This document shows positions 32,722-42,498 of a DNA stretch of 64,000 bases, piece after piece. The stretch spans positions 372,001 through 436,000 of the forward strand of contig JANVAS020000223.1 of NCBI GenBank assembly GCA_027563935.2, read 5' to 3'. The stretch is from Costus lasius (Eukaryota > Streptophyta > Magnoliopsida > Zingiberales > Costaceae). The stretch's first letter is position 1; the number at the start of each line of letters is the position of its first letter. A program made the position numbers and the translations under genes. The notes beneath the pieces are model-generated. The model made no database searches and was not told the DNA's origin. It saw only the letters and a program-made list of their open reading frames with translations.

Positions 32722-34175
32722 TGTTAAGTCACTTTTATATAGCATTTTATACGATGTTACCACCATGTTTTCACTCTTTCTCGATGTTAGCCTTGGATTT
32801 ATATTGAAATATTACGATATTTGCGGAATCTTCACTATTCTGTGCTTTTGCTTAATTTCAGGAAAGAAAGCGAGGCGATACAGCAATTTTCAGCCAAGAT
32901 GGAATTCGCAGCTAATAACACACACCACCCAGGGAAATCAGTCACGCCCCGCGGTTTCTGTTCTGTCGGGAATCGACTTTCCAGATTTTGTCTGTCTCTT
33001 CTATGCGCTAAAGAAGGATGATTATTGGGGGCAAAAGAGGAAATCGACAGGGAGAGACGTTAAGGCGAATTGAACAAAGGGAATTTAGAGGGGGCGGCAC
33101 TTACCAAATTTAGAAGCGGATCTTGCACGGGACACGGGACGAACAAGACCTGCATCTGTGTGGCGACAGCAAGGAAGAAGGGGCGATCGGCATCTGAGCG
33201 GCGACATCAAGTAAAAGAATGTTTCTTCATCGTGAGAGCGTAGGAAAGAGAAAGAACTGAAGAAGAGAGAAGATCTTGGATGCTCCTAGTTCCTGTTTGG
33301 GGCGATATCCACCTTCTTCTCCCTATTCTCTCATTTTATCTTGTTGTTCATGGCTGCTATGATTAAACTTATTGAAAACCTGTTTTGGAACATGAACTTG
33401 ATAGCTTAAATCCATTTCAAGGCTAGGGGAAAACCCCTCGTATGATTTGTGCATGGATGTTTGATTTTAATATATGAATCCTGTGTCGTTCTATCTTACC
33501 TAGTCGCATTCTTTGCATGTTGATTGATAATTGTTTTCTCCATGATCTAGATATCTTATATTGTTGAAAGACATATATTGATATTGGAAACCCTAGGTAC
33601 GAATGTGCCAATCGCCATGCGAAAGATGGCAATTGCTCATGGGTAGTGTATATCTCCTCGCGCCTATTGGGTTTATGCGACGAAGCGTACTACGACGGTA
33701 GACGCTTAGCCGCATAAACACCTAGTTGCGCCTTTGAGAGAAGGGTGACTAGTACATTAGAGGAAGAGATATATACTATTACATCTCACGCTTCTTGGGT
33801 TCGTTCGGGGAAGCGTACTACGATAGTAGACGTTTATCCGTGCGAATACCTGGTTGTATCCTTGAAAGAGGACGACCTTTATATTCGATACTTGCCCTAG
33901 AACTCTCTGGATAATTATCATGCTTTTTACTATCCATGCATAACTCATCGAGGTGGTAAACCTCTTGCCTTGATTTCTTGCATCCTTGATCAACCCTAGT
34001 GCAGTTTTGTTATTCTTCTGCTTTTCATTTAGTTAGTCTTAATTTAGAAAACTATTCAAACCGTCTATTACTGTTTAGCTTGTAGAAGCTTAGTCAGTTG
34101 GTACTTGGTATTTGGTCTCTGTGGGATCGATACATTTATTACTTCGATATATCCGTATACTTACGGAACGTATCA
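32722..34175 (+). repeat. Athila 3' LTR
   Basis: 1454 bp, TGTTAAG...GTATCA, equal in length to the 5' LTR. Confidence 0.95.
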
Positions 34176-34180
34176 CCCTC

Positions 34181-34480
34181 GAAGAGAGAAAAAATAAAGC
34201 ATACTCTTTCAAGAGGGAGAAGACAATGAAAATTTTTAGAGATGCTCTAAAAAATGGTCTACAACTACTAGAGTCGAAACGCCCTGAAGAGGTTGACGAG
34301 ACCGACGATCCCAACTTTTGTCCTTACCATCGTATACTGGGGCACAGGATAGAAGACTGCTATGTATTCAAGGACTGGGTGGAGAGACAATACAAGTCGG
34401 GAAAAATAACTCTGTCAAAGCAAGTATTGAATGACACCCGGACCGAGCAAACAAATTTGATCCTAATCAAACGGCAGTAG
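34181..34480 (+). pseudogene. Gag-like gene of the giant element, 3' part
   Basis: This continues, in frame, the gene interrupted at 22266. A lysine-rich stretch leads to a zinc-knuckle-like 'CPYHRILGHRIEDC' (C-x2-H-x4-H-x4-C) at about 34318-34360, typical of plant Ty3-type gag C-termini, and the frame ends at TAG 34478. No protease or polymerase follows. A homologous segment lies on the minus strand at 57669-57953. Confidence 0.8.
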
Positions 34481-34880
34481 GATCGAAAATATCAAGTCTG
34501 TTCATAACTGGCAGTTTGCTAAAAACTGTATGCTCCTTACACGAGTGACTAAATTGATCCTAATCAAACGGCAATAGGATCGGAAACATCAAGCTCGTTT
34601 ATGGTTGACAATTTACTGAAAATTGTAAGCTCCTTACACGAGCGCAAAATCAATCCTAATCAAACGGCAGTAGGATAAATAATGACAAGTCCATTAATAG
34701 CTGTCAGTTTGCTAAAAAATTGTATGCTCCTTACACAAGCGACCAAATTGATCCTAATCAAACAGCAGTAGAATCAAGAAAAATGTCAAGTCCGTTCATA
34801 ACTGACAGTTTGCTAAAAACTGTATGCTCCTTACACGAGCAAAAATTGATTCTTGTCAATTGATGGTAGGATCAAAAGAC
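34450..34880 (+). repeat. 97-bp tandem array in the giant element interior
   Basis: Five units start with 'gatcctaatcaaacggcagt' at about 34458, 34555, 34651, 34749 and 34845. The first overlaps the end of the gag gene. The minus-strand relative at 57040-57600 has five to six diverged units. Confidence 0.85.
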
Positions 34881-35549
34881 ATCAAAGTCGTTCAACACTC
34901 TCAATCTACAATGAATTGAAAGCTTTTCGAATGAATGGACTATTGAGATATCAGATCTTAAATGTATCCTTTCAACAAAGAGAAGAGACAATGAAGCATG
35001 CAGACTCAAATGGGGGGCATTTTGACTTGCACTCTGTATTGATTATTTGCTTCTTGCCTGGTTACTCAGACACTACCTCATCATGTCATCAAGAGACTTG
35101 ATGGATCAAAGATAAATCAAATGCAAGCTTCTTAGTAACACAGGGGGCATAAAGAAATTCTTACCAAAAGGAAGAATACCACATCTTTTAAAAGTTTATG
35201 TGAAATCATATGCCTAAGATTCGAGATGGGCATTCTGCTATTTAAAACTCAAATTTTAGAGACCTACTGCTCCTCAAGGGAAACTACTACAAATATTTGA
35301 CGACGCTAAATGTAGAATTTTAGTGCATTATGGTGTAGTATTGTTTGGGAGATGCGTACATTGATACTTGTTATCGGGGCGTGGATCCTCAATTAATACG
35401 ACACTATATGCAAAGAAAGAACTACATGCTAAGAATGAAATTCAAATATTCATAAGTCATGAAGATAGAATATTTGCTTGAATTTCAAATGTCCATAACC
35501 CATGAAGGCCGAACATATGGCAAACTTCAAACTCCAAATTCCATAAGCC
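34881..35549 (+). other. Non-coding interior of the giant element
   Basis: No gene is seen. The order of blocks matches the minus-strand copy (about 56400-57040 reversed). Confidence 0.55.
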
Positions 35550-36175
35550 ACAAAGGCTCGTTCACCAAATTCTAAACGTTTGGCCCAATAGCTCGTTCAC
35601 TAAAATTCTGAACGTTTGGTCCCACGACCCATTCATCCAAATCTCGAATGCTTGGTCCCATGACCCATTCACCAAAATTCTGAACGTTTGGCTCAACGGC
35701 TCGTTCATTCAAATTCTGAACGTTTGGTCCCACGACCTATTCATCCAAATCTTGAATGCCTGGTCCTACGACCCATTCACCGAAATTTTGAATGTTTGGC
35801 CCAATGGCTCGTTCACCAAATTCTGAATGTTTGGTCCCACGACCCGTTCATCCAAAACCGAATGCTTGGTCCACAGCCCATTCACCAAATTCTAAACATT
35901 TGGCCCGATGGCTCGTTTATCCAAATTCTAAACATTTGGTCCCATGACCTCTTCATCTCAATTTTGAACGTTTGGTCTCACGACCCGTTCACTAAATTTT
36001 GATTGCTTGGCCCAATGGCCCATTCGCCCATATCTTGAACTTTCGGCCCTCTACAGGCCTGTTTGCTCAAATCTGAATGTTTTATCCAACGGTCGTTCAC
36101 CCATTTTGAATGTCTGACCTAAAAGTCTATTCACCCATTTCGAATGTTTAAGCCTCCACAAGTTCAGTCACCCAT
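35550..36175 (+). repeat. ~41-bp hairpin array in the giant element interior
   Basis: About fifteen units read 'ttctgaacgtttggtcccac' then 'gacccattcatccaaat', with variants. Each can pair TTTGG with CCAAA and has an inner GTC....GAC or GCC....GGC stem. The open frame across it (35688-36002) is a by-product of the period. The minus-strand homologue is 55610-56440. Confidence 0.85.
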
Positions 36176-37909
36176 CTTAACTCTCTCTGCATCATAATGA
36201 TAACTTACATTCAACTCTCAAAGCGCTTCATATTGCTAAAGGGGATTCAAACAAAACCACATTCTATCTTTCATGAATGTACATTTACACGAAGCTTCTC
36301 AAGGTCCATCATTGAGTAATATTATTCATTAAGAAGCAAAGATCAAGACTTTGGTTGATATGAAGTCAATGGAAAGATTACAATCACAAACCTGATGAAT
36401 ATTGAAAGAATTGAAGATGAGTCAATGTTCGACCATATTGCAAGATGGTGCAACTCAAGTGCTAAACATTAGCAACTTTTACACACATTCCAAATTATCA
36501 TCAATATATTGGGTAACTCCTTTTTGAAAATTATTGAAGCATATGAATTAGAGATGTCAAATCTTATAATTTCATGATATCTCATCATGAAATTCTTGAG
36601 AAACAGAGACTTTTTGAGAAGTGATATACCATGCCTAGGTATTCAAAACAAGCTAAGTTCAAACTAAAGATTCATAACTATTGACGATCAGAGATAAACG
36701 AGATGAATTATCAAAGAAAAAACAAAGATGTCACTACATATGCAACATCACACTGGGGGCATCATTACTTTGGCAAGCCTATTCAAGTATAAAAGAGATA
36801 CATTGACACAACAACAAAGTCTTTGATGGTTTGATCTGGTGGTCGTATTGTCGTCAATCAAATTTATAATGCAGAAAAGGCCGCCCACCCTCCTCAACCC
36901 AAAATAATTCAATCATGAATATCCCAGCCTCATCAATAGACCAATATGAGGACATCTATTTCGAAGAAAAAAAATTGAAACCTTAGAAATATTGCTGGAT
37001 GCATCTTTAGCCATAATAACAATGATGGAAGATTATCATCTTACTTGAATACCCATGGAGGCAGAAAGCTCATGTCTAGCCCTAATCTTTGTTGGGCACC
37101 TAACTCATCACACTGGAGGCAATCTTTATTCATCACTTCTAAATCCTTGTCGAGGCATTTAAAGCCCAAAAATAGTGGCATTCACCAATACAAGAAATTA
37201 TGTTGAGCCATCATGAAAATTTGTTCACACATGACATATGCAGTGGTGCAATCTAACTCCAGCCAATTCAGTTCTAATTTGAGATGTTATAAAAATACTG
37301 TCTTGGCTAGTGGATTTTAAAGCAAAGAGAGTGGAACAGTATACACATGAAATAAATCATAACAAGGATGAGTTTGAGATAGCCATGAAGATCTTTCTTA
37401 TGGTGCTTAGAAAGTCCTCCACGTAAACGTCGCATTCAATATGAAGACATGTGACAAGGAATACATAATGAGTCACAAATTCCAAATAAAGTAAGTGACA
37501 GATCAATAGAAGATGGTGAAAAGAAATAGCTTCTCAAGTTAACGAGTGATCTTGCTTTCTTAATCTTAGACCACCTCCAAGGCATATACTTCATTCAAAG
37601 AAAAAAAAGCATCAAGCACTCAAAGTTCTCCTTAGTGACTAAGCTTGCAAAATTCAAAAAAAAAAAAAAGAGAGCAAGAGATCTTCAATGATAAGTATTG
37701 ATTTAAAGAGTTCTAACACTCTCACACCATATTCATACGCTTCCCTCTCAAGCATAGGATATAATGCGCTTACCCAATATATTCTATAGGGATGCCCGTT
37801 CATTGGTACAATACATGGAAATCCTTGTCAAGTGCATCATTCATTTATCTCAATGCATACAATATGGTCATTACTCACCCTGTTACTATTAGGCATCTTT
37901 GACAACGGA
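36176..37909 (+). other. Non-coding 3' interior of the giant element
   Basis: No protein similarity is seen. The sequence matches the reverse strand of about 54268-55600 in patches (for example 36765-36785 with 55308-55330, and 37640-37660 with 54478-54500). At 37909 the match to the minus copy ends and the right LTR starts, so internal sequence and the 5' part of the LTR were deleted together. Confidence 0.6.
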
Positions 37910-38525
37910 TTTGTATGCGCTCGTCACAAAAAGGAGGGGAGCTTCAAAAAAAAAAAAAAGGAGAGGGATGCTGGAATGCTGAAGTAGAAGGTTGAAGGTT
38001 TTTATAAAAAAAGAGAGCGGAGAGCTCAAATCTATTCAGGAGATTCTCAAATATATTCAGGAGACTCTCGGTAAGAAAAAAAGACGCTGCTGCAATGCTC
38101 TTGGCCAAAAAATAAAGGAAGAGAAGGCGGTTAAAAAATCTCACGGCAACAAAAAAACAAAGAATGAGAAACTATGGAAGAGAAACTGAGGAAAAGAAAA
38201 AAAAAGAACAAAAGAGATAAAAGGATGGAGAAATCTATTACCTGGCAAAGTCTCCGCTGCCTTCTTCTTAGCACAAATACATCACCGCAAAGAAAAATCA
38301 AAGAGGTCTCATCAAAAATATGCAAATACACTGTTGCTTCTGCTGTAAGAAAAGGAAGCAAGGAGTTTCAAAATACAAGGGTATAGAATTTCTTCACCAG
38401 AATAAAGCAAAAAAAAGGAGATTGCTAGTTACCCGGCAAAGTCTCTATCACTTTATTTCAGCGTTGCTGCCACCTCTGTTTCAAAAGAATCTTGTCAAAA
38501 CCCAGAAAATTTGGAATTCACATAG

Positions 38526-38975
38526 TCAGGCAATTATTTGTAATCATATTCCTAGTTCCTATTACGTTGAAGATTTATCTCCCCTATTCACTTATGCTAC
38601 CGAAGAATTTGGTGACACTGCCAATGGGGAGACAACATTAGACAAGAGCCAAAAATATGTTAACCTTGCTAGTTTTGTTGATGAGGAAATGCAAGCAAGA
38701 AAGTGATGTTAATTATTCAAGATCGAGACACCATAATATTTCATCATTTATTGAGATTTTACTCAAGAAGTTTGCTGAGCTCGACAATGATTGCTTGACT
38801 GTGCTCCAAAAGAACTGACACTTAGAAGTGGTCTCTCATATACTAAAACAACCTGCACAAATTTCTTCAGTGCATATGGCATTAGCTGCTGATGCTGAAG
38901 ATCGACGGGTAAAAGCTCAAGAGCGGCAGGCTGCTATGAGGCCGAACAATCTAAATTCATTGTTAGCCTGAATTC
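38526..38975 (+). pseudogene. PRT6-like fragment in the 3' LTR
   Basis: It is the partner of 17612-18061, nearly identical, with the same internal TGA and frameshift. It shows that the captured fragment travels as a fixed part of the LTR. Confidence 0.42.
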
Positions 38976-39004
38976 AGCACCTAACCATTCGATTTAGCAA
39001 TTGT

Positions 39005-39553
39005 TTGCTCTCTCTGTCGAGATCCCAATTCCCAAAGTCCATTATGTTTCTTGATTCTTCTCCAAAAATCCTGTCTTACAACTTGTCGAGAAACATCTCC
39101 ATCCTGGGAAGATCGTGTTTAGCAAATGAGATCCAGGTAGTTGGATTAGAACATTCAAATAATCCTTACGATGTTGACCAAATTCATGATACGCTAAGTC
39201 GCATCAACACCATGGCCAGGGATGTATCACAGGTTACTTGCCCATTTTTCCCTCGACGAGCTGTTGTCCACTTCCAACGATGCCTCCTAGAATCACATCA
39301 TCTGTACCCTCATCCGCCTCCACTGAAAGAATCGGAGGCAAATTCCAGCCGCTCCTTGCTGGAACTCGATTCTTCCATCAAGGGCACAGCGATGCTACCA
39401 GAAACTCAGAAGCTCAGCAACCCCTCCACCGCCTCTGCCAGCCCTAACGTTGCCTTGTCTCAGATGTCTCCTCCGCTGGTCGCCCTTGCTTCGACCTTCT
39501 TCAATCTGGACGCCGCCGTCGAAAATCTGTCGCCGCCTGGAGCAGTGCCGTAG
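39005..39553 (+). other. LTR open frame, 182 codons, unidentified
   Basis: The longest open frame in the LTR begins 30 bp after the PRT6-like fragment. Its start is hydrophobic/serine-rich and its C-terminal half Ser/Pro/Leu-rich. In the left LTR the same frame is broken by a one-base insertion near 18210. There is no recognisable domain and no evidence that it is translated. Confidence 0.3.
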
Positions 39554-40099
39554 CAAGCTGCTAACGATGGATTGCCACAAGCCAGATCGAATTTGTTTTG
39601 CTGTAGGTGGACAACATCAAGAGATCCATCCTAGATCGGCTCCGCAGCAATCGCCGACACTCTCTCCTCGGCAGCTCCTGAAACCAGCTTCTCAACGATT
39701 GCCGACAGAAGCTCGGTATCATCGGAAATTTAGCAAATACTCTTCTTTGGCCGATCTCGCTCATCGTCCAGCACTGAGTCATGCGAGTAAAGTTACTCTT
39801 TCATTTAAAAAAGAAGAGAGAGTTTAAGGAAAATAAATAAAAAATGTATAGAGGGCGATAATTCTAATACAACCACATTTGGTTCAGCCACTTTGCAAAT
39901 AACTCAAGCTTAGCCAATGTTACCTCTAACTAAGTGTCGACTCCGAAAATTCTTAAAAAAAAAACATTCTCAAATATCCATATTGAAGGCCTTAGACCAA
40001 TGCGACGTAATATTGTTTGGGAAGTACGTACGTCTACGTTATCGTCGGGGCGTAACTCCTCAATATGACGTTGTGTTCGCTAAGGCCAAAATATTTTAT

Positions 40100-40850
40100 T
40101 CGAATTATCTGATATGCCACAAAGGTTGGGTAATTTTCTAAATCAAAATATCCAATAAGTCGCAAGACCGGATATTCCCAAATTAAATTATCCAACACGC
40201 CACTAGGCCTGGTAATTTTCAAAATCAAATTATCCAACACGCCGCAAGGCTAGATAAATTTCTCAAATTCAAATTATCCAACAAGTCACAAGACTGGATA
40301 ATTTCTCAAATTCAAATTATCCAACAAGTTGTGAGACCGGATAATTTTCAAATTCAAATTATTCAACAAGCCGCGAGGCTGGATAATTTTCACAAATCTA
40401 AATATCCAATAAGTCGCAAAGACCGGATATTTTCAAATTCAACGCAAGGCCGGATAATTTCCTCAAATTTAAATATCCAATAAGTCGCAATACCGGATAT
40501 TTTCAAATTTAAATTATCCAACAAGTCGCAAGATCGGGTAATTTCCCAAATCAAATTATCCAATAAGTCACAAGACCGAATATTTTTAAATTTAAATATC
40601 CAATAAGCCACGTGGCCAGATAATTTCTCCAAAATTAAAATATCCAATAAGCCGTCAAGGCCGAGTATTTTCCAGAATTAAATACCCAATAAGCCGCTAA
40701 GGCCGGGTATTTTCTAAATCAAAATATCCAATAAGCCGTCATGGCCGGATATTCTACAGAATTAAATTCCCAATAAGCCGCTGAGGCCGGGTATTTTCTA
40801 AAATCAAATATCCAATAAGCCGTCAAGGCCGGACATCCTCCATCTAAATT
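40100..40850 (+). repeat. Hairpin tandem array, 3' LTR copy
   Basis: Seventeen or so units of the same design as 19190-19990, with one internal deletion near 40440 that removes about one unit. Arms again match within units. Confidence 0.88.
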
Positions 40851-41116
40851 GGTGAAGACTATTTTCCTTTTTATTTTTTATTGTATTCAATCATGTACTT
40901 CTCATAATGTTTATGAATGATATTTCCAGTCTTTTTTTACTTATTGCGTAATATAGATCTCTTAATCAAAGGTTCCCTGATTTCAGGAGTAATTAACAAC
41001 GAGTGCTTGCGCTCATTGGAAGCCAGAACCCATTAAACAAAAAGCCTTATTAATTTAAGGTGAATTTGAAAAGGTCAATTACATTTAAACATGATCGAAA
41101 ATGACCCCACAGAGTA

Positions 41117-42498
41117 TAAAGATTTTTTTTTTATGAAATATGTCTAGGTGAAAAGTATAAAGATTTTGTATCAAGACCGTCTTTAAAGTCACACAATGGC
41201 TTAGCTCAAGAGGTTATTGCATGTGAACATTTTATTAGTGTTAACCAAAAATTATTAATTGATTTGTTGAATGTTTAGTTGTGCAAGCCAGGCCGCTACT
41301 AGTGTTAGTGTGTAGCATGAGCAACTTTACATCTTATTAATGATGGTATTGACGAAAACCAACTTATTTCAAGAGAAAACATAAAAATGACAAAATACTT
41401 CACCTAAGACTCCCCAATAGCTAATAAGATCAAAGGTGACAAGATGCTTTAATTGGTGAAGATGGTGAGTTCCTTAGTAGTTAGTGTTGTATTTGTGTTC
41501 CAATGGGAAAGATGGTAGCCAAAAGTAATAGAAGCTTTGTAGAGCCAAAACTTTTTCTAGTTACAAATAAGATGCTCAATTGCTCATTTAATGTTTTACT
41601 TGGCACTCAAAAGGTTTTCACATAAATTTACACCAGAAGACAGATGGTAATAAGTCGAAAAAAAAAAATTATTCTGCTCCAAGCAACCTGGTTTGCTACA
41701 TGCAAGAATACTTAGAGAATGTACAACAGCAATCCCCACAAGAGCTGGTTTTAGAAATCCCGTCCGCAATCTTCAACAACTTGAAACGTCCATGTTGAGA
41801 GAAAGCATTGCTCCCTTACCTCTGTGATGTAAGAAAAAGATGAGCTTAGATAAGGCAAGCTAAAGCAAGCTTTACGTATGTACCGCAACGCCTTTTGTTG
41901 TTTCATTTGTTGCCTTAGCAACGAGTGGCTTGGAACTCTGCCCATTAGTGTTAAAGATTCTGACTTTTGTAACCTTGGGACTGTTATGCAACCGTTTTGC
42001 AACATGGGTGGTGGTACTCAGACTATGACGAAGGAATCGACCACATGCTCCATCGTACTCATCTGTCTCAGCTGTATTGGCGTCGCTGTAGCTCTTCGAG
42101 TGAATTTGGGAGAGTTAGCACGAGTAGGAGGAACCTTTTGTACAAAGAAACCCAACTTAGAGAAGAGAAGCATGCAACTAAGAAACTTTTGGAAATAACA
42201 ATCTAGTAGAAAGGACCAGTACAAAGAAAAGACTGGATGAGAACATAGAAAGACAACACACGGTGCTCATTTTTGCATGATCGAAAATGAAGAGATGCTC
42301 AAGATATTTACATATATTGGAGAAACTTAGATCTTTTTCCATAAATTTTTACTGCATTTTTTCACAATGCCATCATTGTCATAAAATCAGCAATTCAGTG
42401 TTCTATGAGAAGATTACTTAATAGAAATTGATTGAAACCAAAATAGACAAATCTCAAAAAGGTTAAGGAATGGATAGGCTAAAAAAAACTATCATGAT
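41117..42498. other. Intergenic DNA downstream of the NLR pseudogene
   Basis: AT-rich sequence. A less AT-rich stretch at 41700-42240 has several short open frames on both strands, but none resembles a known protein. No RNA gene is recognised. Confidence 0.55.

Larger units (their letters stand above)
22267..34175 (+). mobile_element. Athila-type Ty3 retrotransposon nested in gag
   Basis: Two 1454-bp LTRs (22267-23720, 32722-34175) are flanked by CCCTC at 22262-22266 and 34176-34180. A tRNA-Asp-type primer site, gag-pol, an ATHILA-type third gene and a purine tract follow in the lineage's usual order. The insertion interrupts the gag gene of the giant element and its two halves abut cleanly at the duplication. 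By eye about 50 differences separate the LTRs (about 3.5%, mostly transitions). At commonly used plant rates that suggests roughly 1-1.5 million years, with wide error. Confidence 0.95.
5952..41111 (+). mobile_element. Giant gag-only LTR retrotransposon with nested insertions
   Basis: The left LTR begins TG at 5952 and the right LTR ends CA at 41111. Both are flanked by GAGTA (5947-5951 and 41112-41116), a 5-bp target duplication. Left LTR 3' end, tRNA-primer-like site, gag-like gene, long non-coding interior with two tandem arrays, and a 5'-truncated right LTR follow in order. No protease, reverse transcriptase, RNase H or integrase of its own is seen. Without the nested elements it would be about 13.5 kb. 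This organisation fits non-autonomous gag-bearing (TR-GAG-like) or LARD-like elements. The 5' boundary rests on the GAGTA/TG match and on structure, so it is less certain than the 3' boundary. Confidence 0.7.
37910..41111 (+). repeat. 3' LTR of the giant element, 5'-truncated
   Basis: It matches 14150-14741 plus 17612-20254 of the left LTR with scattered substitutions and small indels. It lacks about the first 1.3 kb of the LTR. It ends ...GACCCCACA followed by the GAGTA duplication. It contains the right copies of the PRT6-like fragment, the GC-rich block and the hairpin array. Confidence 0.85.

Noticed and set aside
34450..34880. Centromeric-type satellite
   Set aside because: Only about five 97-bp units, located inside a retroelement and mirrored in its minus-strand copy.
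35688..36002. 104-codon repetitive protein
   Set aside because: It is a reading of the ~41-bp hairpin array. Its frame is not kept in the homologous array at 55610-56440.
41878..42198. Possible small gene downstream of the NLR pseudogene
   Set aside because: Open frames exist on both strands with no recognisable protein, splice pattern or conservation within the window.
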